Source of the DNA: Chryseobacterium panacisoli
GTDB lineage: Bacteria; Bacteroidota; Bacteroidia; Flavobacteriales; Weeksellaceae
Assembly (NCBI RefSeq): GCF_008274625.1
Contig: NZ_VTRU01000001.1
Span: forward strand, 744,001 to 808,000
DNA: 64,000 nt
Reading direction: 5' to 3'
The notes below the pieces were generated by a model, which ran no database searches, was not told the DNA's origin, and saw only the letters and a list, made by a program, of their open reading frames with translations. A program made the translations under genes and the position numbers. Of the stretch, positions 45,390-53,403 are shown piece by piece. Numbering within the stretch: the first letter of the stretch is position 1; the number at the start of each line of letters is the position of its first letter.

Positions 45390-46403
45390 ATGCAACAGCA
45401 AAAAATAAAGATCTCACCTGCCATTATCTGGATAAGCTCTGTTTTCCTGGGTGTTTTATCATCGGTACCTCAGTTGGCCTCTCACCAATTCGACTGGAAG
45501 GAAGCAATAGTGAATTCAGCGATAACTGCGGCGTTCTCTGTCATCATGTGGTACCTCAATATTTATATGCTGAACCGTACAGCAAAGCGCAGACAGCATA
45601 TCTCCTATTCAAGATTGATGATCGTATTGGCTTTCGGTATGGTGATTATGTTTGGACTTGCCTGGATTCAGCAGCTTATTTTATCTCATATCAATTTCGG
45701 TCCGGTAATGCTGATGGTTGAAGTAAGAGGAATTTTAATCAACCTGGTATGCTATATGTTTCTGACACTGCTTCAGAATAACTATACAGGCCAGCAGATA
45801 CAGCTCGAGCTGGAGAAGGTAAAAAGTGATAATTTAGGGGCTCAGTACGAATTACTGAAACAACAGATCAACCCGCATTTTCTCTTCAACAGTCTGAACA
45901 CATTAAAATTGATGGCAGAAACGCATGATGAAGAAACGGTTGATTTCATTGTAAAACTTTCTGATTTTTACCGATTTACACTCGAAAGCAGAAAACTGGA
46001 CCTCATCAGTGTTCAGGAAGAAATGAAAATAGTGGACGCTTATCTTTTTCTTCAGAAAGCCCGTTTTGGCGAAGGAATTAAGTTTACCAACGAGCTCGGA
46101 AAAGAAACGGACCAAACCCTTATTCCTCCTTTTACGCTTCAGCTTTTGGTGGAAAACTGCATCAAGCACAATATTGTTTCACAAAGTAAGCCTTTACATG
46201 TTAAAATGTATACTGCTGACGATAACATTGTGATTGAAAATCCAATACAGCGAAAAAAAAATCCCGAAGACTCATTGGGAGTTGGGTTAGACAATATCAA
46301 AATGCGTTACAAACATTTGCTTGAAAAAGATATTATCATTAATTCAGACGAAAAAAACTTTCAGATAAAACTACCATTAATTCATGAATATCATCATTAT
46401 TGA
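45390..46403 (+). CDS. LytS-type sensor histidine kinase
   Basis: 337 residues: four membrane helices (about 10-28, 40-60, 74-97, 105-128), phospho-acceptor His163 in LKQQINPHFLFN, and an ATPase domain (LLVENCIKHN, SLGVGLDNIKMRY). It overlaps the LytTR gene by 20 bp. The linker (GQQIQLELEKVKSDNLGAQYE) is a coiled coil. Position beside two haem proteins suggests a redox or NO-related signal, but no sensor domain shows it. Confidence 0.92.
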   Translation: MQQQKIKISPAIIWISSVFLGVLSSVPQLASHQFDWKEAIVNSAITAAFSVIMWYLNIYMLNRTAKRRQHISYSRLMIVLAFGMVIMFGLAWIQQLILSHINFGPVMLMVEVRGILINLVCYMFLTLLQNNYTGQQIQLELEKVKSDNLGAQYELLKQQINPHFLFNSLNTLKLMAETHDEETVDFIVKLSDFYRFTLESRKLDLISVQEEMKIVDAYLFLQKARFGEGIKFTNELGKETDQTLIPPFTLQLLVENCIKHNIVSQSKPLHVKMYTADDNIVIENPIQRKKNPEDSLGVGLDNIKMRYKHLLEKDIIINSDEKNFQIKLPLIHEYHHY

Positions 46404-47148
46404 AGACGAATTCAGGGCTGCAAAATCCCTTCAGAATTTAATTTCAGATTTAAAACCAGACTCAAAGATACTGGGTGTTTATGACAGTATCGAAACAAGT
46501 ATTGAAGGCTTGAAAGAGGTGAAACCTGATCTCATTTTTATGGATATCCAGCTTTCGGACGGACTTTCATTTGAGATTTTCAAATCCGTAGACATCACAT
46601 GCCCGGTGGTTTTCTGTACCGCTTTTGACCAGTATATGCTGGATGCCTTTAAAAGCAAAGGAGTGGATTATGTTTTAAAACCATTTTCCAAAGAAGACAT
46701 TGCTGAAGCGCTGAGAAAAGTTGATGAACTGAAAAAATTCTTTCAGAAGAATGATCTTCCTGACCTGGAGTTGTTGATACAAAAAATCAACCAGCCTGCT
46801 TCTGCCGGGAAGAGTAATTTTCTGGTTTTTAAAAATCAAAAATATACAACAATTCCTACGGAAGACATTGCCTATTTTTATATCCATAATGAAATAACTC
46901 ACCTGGTAACCTTCGGCAAAGAGCAGTTTTCCCTTAGTCAGCCTTTGGGACAAGTCGCAGAACAGGTCTCTGATAAGCAATTCTTCAGAGTCAACAGACA
47001 ATATCTTGTTAATTTTAAAGCCATTAAGGAGATGGAACATTATTTCCAGCGTAAAATACTGGTTAAACTTACTGTTGAAACACATGAAAAACTACTTATT
47101 AATAAAGAGAAAACCCATAGTTTTTTTACCTGGCTGGAGGACAGATAA
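46384..47148 (+). CDS. LytTR family response regulator
   Basis: 254 residues: receiver (Asp7/Asp9-type acidic pocket, phospho-acceptor Asp54 in LIFMDIQLS, YVLKPF) and LytTR domain (FLVFKNQKYTTIPTEDIAYFYIHNE, FFRVNRQYLVN). It probably binds the paired repeats at 43799 and 47372. Followed by a terminator and the DUF1223 operon. Confidence 0.92.
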   Translation: MNIIIIEDEFRAAKSLQNLISDLKPDSKILGVYDSIETSIEGLKEVKPDLIFMDIQLSDGLSFEIFKSVDITCPVVFCTAFDQYMLDAFKSKGVDYVLKPFSKEDIAEALRKVDELKKFFQKNDLPDLELLIQKINQPASAGKSNFLVFKNQKYTTIPTEDIAYFYIHNEITHLVTFGKEQFSLSQPLGQVAEQVSDKQFFRVNRQYLVNFKAIKEMEHYFQRKILVKLTVETHEKLLINKEKTHSFFTWLEDR

Positions 47149-47227
47149 AAAAGGATGGAAGCTGAAGGTTTGAGGATGGAAGTAGTTGAAGTCATTATAA
47201 TCTATAGAAGTTTTTTAAATACATTAT

Positions 47228-47258
47228 AACCCTGATTGTCATGATCAGGGTTCTTTTA
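47228..47258 (+). terminator. Terminator of the LytTR operon
   Basis: AACCCTGAT (47228-47236) pairs with ATCAGGGTT (47244-47252), then CTTTTATT. Confidence 0.8.
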
Positions 47259-47371
47259 TTTGATTTTTGATCACTTTATGAAAAAACACTATTCCTATTA
47301 AAGACCTTGAGTACTTCCACCTTCTAGCTTCCCTCTTCCTTTCCTCAAAACATCCCCCTCACAATTTCCGG

Positions 47372-47440
47372 ATTCACCTTTTGATTTGTCCGGTTCAGCC
47401 ATTTTTGTATTCTTCTGCCTTTCCAGAGTATCTACTTTTG
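47372..47440 (+). promoter_or_regulatory. Promoter with LytTR-type repeat, DUF1223 operon
   Basis: ATTCACC at 47372-47378 and GTTCAGC at 47393-47399 are 21 bp apart, and TACTTTTG at 47433-47440 begins 40 bp after the second half-site. The sequence and geometry repeat those at 43799-43867. Confidence 0.75.
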
Positions 47441-47456
47441 AATCAAATTAAAAGAC

Positions 47457-48230
47457 ATGATACTAAAAAACTTAATCACAGTAAGCGCTTTCACTGCATT
47501 ATTATTTGCTACTTCAGCATTTATTTATAAGGATAAATCAGAAAAGACAGCACAGCATCCAACCACAGAAAACGGTTTTGCTGTTCTGGAACTCTTCACT
47601 TCAGAAGGCTGCTCCAGCTGCCCTCCGGCAGATGAACTAATGGGGAAAATCGGGAAGGAATATAAAGATGAGCCCGTTTATCTGCTCTCCTACCATGTGG
47701 ATTACTGGAATCGTCTTGGATGGAAAGACCGATTCAGCACCGCTGAGAGCTCCCAGCGACAACAGCAATACAGCCGTATATTAAATTCGCAGGTTTATAC
47801 ACCTCAACTGGTTGTCAATGGAAAAACGGAATTTGTAGGATCTGATGAAAACAATATCAAAAATGCAATACGGGAAGCTTTATTTTCTTCTAAAAAAACA
47901 AATGTAAAACTAACGGCAAGTACTTCTCAAAAGACCATCAATGTAGAATATAAAACATCTTCCATTGATTCTAAGAATATGCTTCTCATTAATCTGGTTG
48001 AAAAACATTCTTCTACCCAGGTAGGAAAAGGTGAAAATGAAGGTCGTCATCTGCATCACTGGCAGATTGTTCACAAGCAAAATCAAATTTCGCTCAATAA
48101 ACAGCCGGAAGGAACAACAACATTTCAGCTTCCGGATGGTTTTTCTCCTGAAAACTGGGAAATCATAGCTTTTATTCAAAACCAAAAAACGGGAGAGATA
48201 TCAGGATCAGCAAAAACAGCTTTCAAATAA
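47457..48230 (+). CDS. DUF1223 family thioredoxin-fold protein
   Basis: 257 residues: an N-terminal membrane or signal helix (about 5-23), then the DUF1223 thioredoxin-fold core (AVLELFTSEGCSSCPPADEL; Cys52 and Cys55 form a CxxC pair), and YSRILNSQVYTPQLVVNGKTEFVG. Probably exported or membrane-tethered with a redox-active disulfide. Controlled by the LytTR-type promoter; next to a DoxX gene. Confidence 0.88.
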   Translation: MILKNLITVSAFTALLFATSAFIYKDKSEKTAQHPTTENGFAVLELFTSEGCSSCPPADELMGKIGKEYKDEPVYLLSYHVDYWNRLGWKDRFSTAESSQRQQQYSRILNSQVYTPQLVVNGKTEFVGSDENNIKNAIREALFSSKKTNVKLTASTSQKTINVEYKTSSIDSKNMLLINLVEKHSSTQVGKGENEGRHLHHWQIVHKQNQISLNKQPEGTTTFQLPDGFSPENWEIIAFIQNQKTGEISGSAKTAFK

Positions 48231-48275
48231 CTTTTACACAACACAGTAATAATAACAACTAAAAATAATACTACA

Positions 48276-48668
48276 ATGAAAACAAAAACAACAAAAATCA
48301 TCTATTGGGCAGGCGCTATTTTTATGTCATTATGGTTCGGAGCCAGCGGTTTCTTTGAACTTACAAAAAATCCTGTTGTTTGGGATATTACCCAACAGCT
48401 TGGCTATCCTTCTCATTTTATTTATATACTGGGAGTTTTTAAAATTTCAGGCGTTCTTGTTCTTCTCCTTCCCAACAGATTACTGAGGTTGAAAGAATGG
48501 GTATTTGCAGGAATGTTTTTCGATATTATTTTTGCTTTTTTCTCTAAAATTGCGGTGCTGGGTTTTCCAGCAACAATAGACGCAATAGTCGCTTTCTCTG
48601 TGCTTACGATGACTTACCTGATGTTCAGAAAGCTGTATTCACCGGAGCTGGTATTTGGGGAGGCATAA
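48276..48668 (+). CDS. DoxX-like membrane protein
   Basis: 130 residues, four transmembrane helices (about 7-27, 43-63, 71-91, 93-115). YWAGAIFMSLWFGASGFFEL and GYPSHFIYILGVFKISGVLVLLLP are typical of the DoxX-like family. It begins 45 bp after DUF1223 and shares its promoter. DoxX and thioredoxin-fold proteins often go together in oxidative stress functions. Confidence 0.85.
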   Translation: MKTKTTKIIYWAGAIFMSLWFGASGFFELTKNPVVWDITQQLGYPSHFIYILGVFKISGVLVLLLPNRLLRLKEWVFAGMFFDIIFAFFSKIAVLGFPATIDAIVAFSVLTMTYLMFRKLYSPELVFGEA

Positions 48669-48701
48669 GTATAATAAAACTCTAGCTTTTCTTATCTTGA
48701 A

Positions 48702-48732
48702 ACAGATCCTCCCGTTGCCCGGGAGGATCTGT
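48702..48732. repeat. Perfect 13-bp hairpin without T run
   Basis: ACAGATCCTCCCG pairs with CGGGAGGATCTGT around TTGCC. It could end the DoxX operon, but it lacks the poly-T tail. Confidence 0.6.
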
Positions 48733-48753
48733 CGTATAAACTGATGATTAATA

Positions 48754-48820
48754 TGTTTTGGCTAAAGCCGAATGAGTACATATTTATTGAAAAAGCGGAC
48801 TAAAGTCCGCTGCTATTGAT
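48754..48820. repeat. Dispersed repeat with TAAA-loop hairpins (copy 2)
   Basis: TTGGCTAAAGCCGAA and GCGGACTAAAGTCCGC, then CTATTGA. Compared with copy 1 (6495) the second stem has changed at both partners. Confidence 0.75.
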
Positions 48821-48840
48821 TGAATTATCTTTTATAATTA

Positions 48841-48895
48841 ACCACCCCGTCAAAAAATCTTTGAATTTATGACACCCCTTCAGAGGATGGGAATG
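48841..48895. repeat. CACCCCGTC dispersed repeat (copy 2)
   Basis: ACCACCCCGTCAAAAAATC ... GACACCCCTTCAGAGGATGG. Best relative at 33556-33612. Confidence 0.75.
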
Positions 48896-48959
48896 CCAAG
48901 CACCTGATTGCTATTGATTAAGATGACTTGTTTTATTTATCGCCCCTATTACCTGCCAC

Positions 48960-49952
48960 CTAATTCATAAAACTTTCGGGGAACCATTCAAACGCACCGG
49001 ACTGTGTTTTTGTAAAGCCTAAACCCGGCCAGGGTAAATGATAGGCAAATGCTCTGGTTTTAGTATCTGCCAGTTGTTTCAGAAGCTCTTTCCTTGAAGC
49101 TGTTGCAATATCCAGATCGGTATCTCCAAAGTAGCCCCACTCGGGATGTGGAAAAAGGATTACATCGGAATGAATCAAATCTGCAATGTAAATCAGCTTT
49201 TCATTGCCCGAAGAAAGTGTTGTTACTGTTAACCCCGGAGTATGACCCGGAGCCAGCTGAAAACTGAAATAGTCATAGAGCGGGTCATTAAGATCATAAA
49301 ACTTAAGTTTCGGCTGAATGGTTTTCAGAATATTCTGAATAGCGGGAATAATCTGATTAAGAAATTCAGGCTGCTTTTTCAACTCACTATTATTAAAATC
49401 TTTAATAGTGGCTTTCATCCAAAAGTCATGTTCAATTTCTGAAATAAAAATAGTGGCGTTCGGAAAAACGAGGTTCTGTTTTTTGTCCACCACACCGCCA
49501 ATATGGTCAGGATGTGCATGAGAGATAAAAACATCTGTAATATCTTTTGGTGAAAACCCTGCTTTTTGGAGGCTTTTTAATAAGAACCCAGTTCTTTCAT
49601 CAGCAAAAATACCCATCCCAGTATCTAAGAGGATAAGTTTATCCTTCGTTTTAATCAGCAGAATATTCATGGCCATATCAATATAATTTTCCGGTCTGAA
49701 ATTATTTTTAAGGATTGATTTCAATTCAGCAACAGTTCCTCTGGGAGCAAATGCATTGAGATTTTCTTCATGAATATATCCGTCTGTAAGAACAAACAGT
49801 TCCAGTTCTCCAAGTTTCAGTTTTTTAAATCCGGAAAGATCATCTCCTGTTTTTTCAGGTGTTTTTGGAGTTTCTGCCAGTACACTGGAAAAAGGGATCA
49901 TACTTAATGTTCCTGCCAGTAAACCATTCTTTAATAGTTCTCTTCTGTTCAT
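48960..49952 (-). CDS. Exported MBL-fold metallo-hydrolase
   Basis: 330 residues with a signal peptide starting MNRRELLK (a Tat-like RR, then a hydrophobic stretch; cleavage about residue 26). Zinc motif HAHPDH in FISHAHPDHIGGV, with later His and Asp positions (APGHTPG, IADLIHSD). The family includes lactonases and beta-lactamases; substrate unknown. Monocistronic. Confidence 0.9.
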   Translation of the reverse strand: MNRRELLKNGLLAGTLSMIPFSSVLAETPKTPEKTGDDLSGFKKLKLGELELFVLTDGYIHEENLNAFAPRGTVAELKSILKNNFRPENYIDMAMNILLIKTKDKLILLDTGMGIFADERTGFLLKSLQKAGFSPKDITDVFISHAHPDHIGGVVDKKQNLVFPNATIFISEIEHDFWMKATIKDFNNSELKKQPEFLNQIIPAIQNILKTIQPKLKFYDLNDPLYDYFSFQLAPGHTPGLTVTTLSSGNEKLIYIADLIHSDVILFPHPEWGYFGDTDLDIATASRKELLKQLADTKTRAFAYHLPWPGLGFTKTQSGAFEWFPESFMN

Positions 49953-49995
49953 AATTTTTTTTTCATTATTTATACATTCTCATTGAGAATAATAA

Positions 49996-50036
49996 CAAAA
50001 AACTGAGCTCCCATCATAAGCAGGAACTCAGTTTTT
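49996..50036 (-). terminator. Terminator of the aldo/keto reductase gene
   Basis: AAAAACTGAG (49998-50007) pairs with CTCAGTTTTT (50027-50036), loop GC-containing. Confidence 0.82.
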
Positions 50037-50041
50037 AGTCT

Positions 50042-51043
50042 TTAGTTGTTCACCAGTTTCATTGAACCTTCAGTGTATCGCTCCCCTACATTCGGGTATT
50101 TTTTCAGAATGGTATCAATGGTATCCAGATCTGACTGGGAAAGGTCTATATTGACGGCTGCAATATTTTCTTCCAGGTATTTAATTCGTTTGGTACCCGG
50201 AATAGGGATGATGTCGTCTCCCTGATTCAATACCCAGGCCAGGGCAAGCTGAGTTCCTTTTACTCCTTTGGAAGCTGCAAAATCATTAATCTCGTTGGCT
50301 AATTTGGTATTATTTTCAAGATACTCCTGCTGATAGCGTGGTAGTGATTTTCTGAAGTCATCATCACCCAGGTTCTGTACATCATAGATATTGGTAAATA
50401 GACCTCTCGCCAGCGGTGAATAAGGTACTAAAGAAATTCCCAGTTCTCTGATCGTTGGTAAAATTTCTTTTTCAACATCTTTCGTAAGGATAGAATATTC
50501 TGACTGTAAAGCTGCAATCGGGTGAATTTTATTAGCTTTTCTAATGGACTCAGCTGAAGCCTCAGATAATCCGATATATTTCACTTTTCCTGCTTTCACC
50601 AGCTCTGCCATTGCTCCTACTGTTTCCTCTACCGGAACATTAGGATCCACTCTGTGAGCGTAATACAAATCAATAGTGTCTATTTTTAATCTCTGAAGAC
50701 TTAAATCGACTGCCTTTCTGATCCATTCCGGAGAACCGTCAAAATAAGTTCCCGGAGCTCCGCTGTGGCTTGCTTTACCATCTTTAAACCTGAATCCGAA
50801 TTTGGTTGCAATAAAAATCTTATCCCTGTTCGGAACCAAAACTTTAGAGATCAGTTTTTCGTTTTCTCCATTGGCGTACATATCTGCTGTATCCCAAAAG
50901 TTAATGCCTAGGTCCAAAGCCCTGTGTAAGGTATTGATACTTTCCTGTTCGTCTGTAGGACCATAAGCAAAGCTCATTCCCATACAGCCTAGCCCAATTG
51001 CTGATAACTGTTCGTCTGTGTTTCCTAATTTTTTAAATTTCAT
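50042..51043 (-). CDS. Aldo/keto reductase
   Basis: 333 residues of the AKR barrel: catalytic Asp/Tyr in WDTADMYANGENE, Lys in FIATKFGF and His in LYYAHRVDPN; NADPH-site PGTKRIKYLEEN near the C-terminus. Close to the AKR11/YajO group by eye. It lies downstream of an AraC gene with repeats at 51104-51133. Confidence 0.93.
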   Translation of the reverse strand: MKFKKLGNTDEQLSAIGLGCMGMSFAYGPTDEQESINTLHRALDLGINFWDTADMYANGENEKLISKVLVPNRDKIFIATKFGFRFKDGKASHSGAPGTYFDGSPEWIRKAVDLSLQRLKIDTIDLYYAHRVDPNVPVEETVGAMAELVKAGKVKYIGLSEASAESIRKANKIHPIAALQSEYSILTKDVEKEILPTIRELGISLVPYSPLARGLFTNIYDVQNLGDDDFRKSLPRYQQEYLENNTKLANEINDFAASKGVKGTQLALAWVLNQGDDIIPIPGTKRIKYLEENIAAVNIDLSQSDLDTIDTILKKYPNVGERYTEGSMKLVNN

Positions 51044-51067
51044 GATAGGTATGATTTAATTATATGA

Positions 51068-51133
51068 CAAAATTAGAACATGAAAAGGCCAATTCCGATA
51101 TAGAATTCAAACTAAGAATTATAAAATTCAAAC
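51068..51133 (-). promoter_or_regulatory. AKR promoter with AraC-type direct repeats
   Basis: Minus-strand -7 box TAATTTTG (51075-51068). AATTCAAAC at 51104-51112 and 51125-51133 (21 bp apart), overlapping the araC stop codon. A 19-bp identical copy of the second (AATTATAAAATTCAAACAA, 51117-51135) is found at 52041-52059. Confidence 0.6.
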
Positions 51134-52033
51134 AATATCCATTCTTAGGGCATTAGGAGTAATTCCTGTTTGTTTTTTAAAGTAATTGGTAAAATAAGCA
51201 GGTTCTTCAAATCCCAATCCGTAGGCGATTTCAGCTATATTCCAGTCTGTATGCTTCAGTAAAGCATTGGCTTCCTGAATTATCCTTCCGGTAATCTGCT
51301 GGCTGGTTGTTTTCCCTGTGATCTCCTTTACGGAACGGTTTAAAGAATTCACATGTATGGAAAGACTCTGGGCATAGTCGTTGGGTGTTTTTAATTTTAA
51401 AAAGGCTTCAGGACTGTCAATCGGAAATTGTCTTTCCAGAAGTTCCATAAATAAGGAAGCAACCCGCTGTGAGGCATTCTGATAAGGTTCAAAACTTTCT
51501 GCAGGCTGCATTCTCATGGTTTCATGAATCATCAGATGAAGATAAGCTCTCAGCATATCATATTTGTGAATATAATCCGACTGAATCTCTGTCATCATTT
51601 TGGTATAAATATCAGAAAGTATTCTCTGCTGTTCTTCATCCACAAAGAAAACAGGAGTTCCTCCAATTTTGAAAAGCGGAGAATCCTGGAGGTTTCCCAT
51701 GCGGCTTCCGTTATGCAAAAACTGATCGGTAAACAGACAAAACCAGCCTTTCTGGTCTTCATCATCCGCCTCCCAGGAATAAGGAATAATAGGGTTTGAA
51801 AACAATAAAGCAGGCCGGTCTACTTTAATCCACTTATCTGCATAATGGAGTTTTCCTTTCCCTATGATCAGTGAAATTTTATAATAATCTCTTCTGCTAT
51901 AGGGAGTCAACGGAGAACAGTATTCCCGTGAAAAGACATTGAAGTGTCCCATTCTGCTGACCCCGATGCACTGTGATGCCAGATTGGGAGCATTTCTTTC
52001 ATAAAAACCTTTGAGTGATTCGTGTGATTCCAT
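51128..52033 (-). CDS. AraC family transcriptional regulator
   Basis: 301 residues: N-terminal cupin-like effector domain (YYKISLIIGKGKLHYADKWIKV) and C-terminal double HTH (YAQSLSIHVNSLNRSVKEITGKT and AEIAYGLGFEEPAYFTNYFKKQTGITP). Direct repeats that fit AraC spacing lie at the AKR promoter and within its own promoter, implying activation of the former and autorepression. Confidence 0.9.
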   Translation of the reverse strand: MESHESLKGFYERNAPNLASQCIGVSRMGHFNVFSREYCSPLTPYSRRDYYKISLIIGKGKLHYADKWIKVDRPALLFSNPIIPYSWEADDEDQKGWFCLFTDQFLHNGSRMGNLQDSPLFKIGGTPVFFVDEEQQRILSDIYTKMMTEIQSDYIHKYDMLRAYLHLMIHETMRMQPAESFEPYQNASQRVASLFMELLERQFPIDSPEAFLKLKTPNDYAQSLSIHVNSLNRSVKEITGKTTSQQITGRIIQEANALLKHTDWNIAEIAYGLGFEEPAYFTNYFKKQTGITPNALRMDIV

Positions 52034-52037
52034 GAAT

Positions 52038-52068
52038 CAAAATTATAAAATTCAAACAAATTAATCAA
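52038..52068 (-). promoter_or_regulatory. AraC gene promoter carrying an internal operator
   Basis: Minus-strand TTG (52068-52066), N20, TAATTTTG (52045-52038), with the 19-bp repeat AATTATAAAATTCAAACAA (52041-52059) between and across the boxes. The last G is 5 bases from ATG 52033, so the mRNA is predicted to be leaderless. Confidence 0.55.
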
Positions 52069-52082
52069 TAAAAAAAATTATT

Positions 52083-52118
52083 TAAAAAATAAAATGGCTG
52101 ACAAAGATGCCAGCCATT
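52083..52118 (-). terminator. Terminator of the Tyr/His-rich protein gene
   Basis: AATGGCTG pairs with CAGCCATT, followed on the minus strand by TTTATTTTTT. Confidence 0.8.
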
Positions 52119-52146
52119 CAAAAGTGAATATATAGTTGATAATAAT

Positions 52147-52605
52147 TTAATCCCAATCATCATCATGACCATGACCGTGATGTTTAGATTGTTTTTTATA
52201 GTATTTTTCCTGGTTTTTATAATATTTCTCCTGTTGTTTACGATATTTCTTATAATCATTCTTATTTCTTCCGTAAACAATCACAGGATTTTGACCTCGG
52301 TAATATTTTTTCTTGAAAATAATATATTTTTCTCTGCCCAAAATTCTTTCCAACTCTGAATAACGGTCGTTTCTCCATCTTCCCGGCTCTACCACATATA
52401 CCCTGTTCCATGTATCGTAATCACGATATCGGTCATTGAGTACATAAATCTGGTTTGCCTGTGTTTTGGACAGCAACAGATCTGCAACAACTCTTTGCCA
52501 GTTAACATCCGAAATACTCCTTCTGTAATCGTTGTAATAATCTGACTGGGCATAAGTCAAACTGAACACCCCAACCAAAAATGCTGTTAATAATAACTTT
52601 TTCAT
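52147..52605 (-). CDS. Secreted Tyr/Lys-rich protein with His tail
   Basis: 152 residues: signal peptide (cleavage after TYA, about residue 19), a folded middle (SDVNWQRVVADLLLSKTQANQIYVLNDRY) and a low-complexity Tyr/Lys tail (about 108-145; KKYRKQQEKYYKNQ) ending HHGHGHDDDWD. The His/Asp end may bind metals. The gene has a good AGGGG ribosome binding site. No family recognised. Confidence 0.75.
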   Translation of the reverse strand: MKKLLLTAFLVGVFSLTYAQSDYYNDYRRSISDVNWQRVVADLLLSKTQANQIYVLNDRYRDYDTWNRVYVVEPGRWRNDRYSELERILGREKYIIFKKKYYRGQNPVIVYGRNKNDYKKYRKQQEKYYKNQEKYYKKQSKHHGHGHDDDWD

Positions 52606-52862
52606 TTCATTCCCCTTTTAAATTAAACATGATGGCATAGTCAATTAAAGTGCCAAATCTTAATTGCAAATACTAATATTTGTTAAGAAAAATCATAAAC
52701 AACTGATTATCTTTGAAATATTTCATACATTTTCATGAAATTATTACATGGTAATCATTCTGAAGCTATAATCAGAATGCAGTTCATTTTATTAAACAGG
52801 GTTTCACAATCAAATAATAATCAGCGAATTATAATCAATTTTAGGGTTTTAAAGAGTAAGTT

Positions 52863-52935
52863 TTGTAAGTTTTGGCTAAAGCCAATGGATATATTTTAAA
52901 GTCTGGCTGGACTAAAGTCCAGCGCTATTGAATTT
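52863..52935. repeat. Dispersed repeat with TAAA-loop hairpins (copy 3)
   Basis: TTGGCTAAAGCCAA and CTGGACTAAAGTCCAG then CGCTATTGAATTT. Upstream DNA 52606-52862 has no ORF or other feature. Confidence 0.75.
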
Positions 52936-52946
52936 TAACGATAAGA

Positions 52947-52980
52947 TCTTTTATCTTTTATCTTTTATCTTTTATCTTTT
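52947..52980. repeat. Heptamer tandem repeat (TCTTTTA)x4.9
   Basis: Four perfect copies plus a fifth ending TCTTTTC, immediately after TAAA-repeat copy 3. Confidence 0.9.
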
Positions 52981-53115
52981 CATCATTATGTTATAAATTT
53001 CGTTAAGATTCCTGAAAACTATTATTTCATATTATTTAATTTCGTAATTTTAGTGGAGAGAATGTTTCTCGGAAAGTTCTCCAAATTATTTTTATCAACC
53101 AAATCTTACATTATC

Positions 53116-53403
53116 ATGGAAAATATAAAGTTTCAGGTAACTCCATATCAGGATGAATTACAGCTACTTATTGATGGAAAAAAGGCAGGTTATATGTCCA
53201 TAGAGGTTGATGGAAGACTGCTTATTGTGTATTATACGAAACTTGATGAAGAACGTGAGGGAAAAGGATACGCCAAATTACTACTGGATGAACTGGTACG
53301 CTACGCAGAGGAAAAAGATTTGCTTGTAGACCCTGAATGTGATTTTGTACGGCAGCAGTTTGAAAACCATCCTGTAAGGTATAAAGACATCTGGCATGCC
53401 TGA
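53116..53403 (+). CDS. GNAT family N-acetyltransferase (NATD1/YjdJ type)
   Basis: ATG 53116 gives 95 residues, matching the short NATD1-like acetyltransferase family (FQVTPYQDELQLLIDGKKAGYMS, then the acetyl-CoA loop EEREGKGYAKLLLDELVRYAEE, and DFVRQQFENHP). The next gene ends one base later on the other strand. Confidence 0.87.
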   Translation: MENIKFQVTPYQDELQLLIDGKKAGYMSIEVDGRLLIVYYTKLDEEREGKGYAKLLLDELVRYAEEKDLLVDPECDFVRQQFENHPVRYKDIWHA

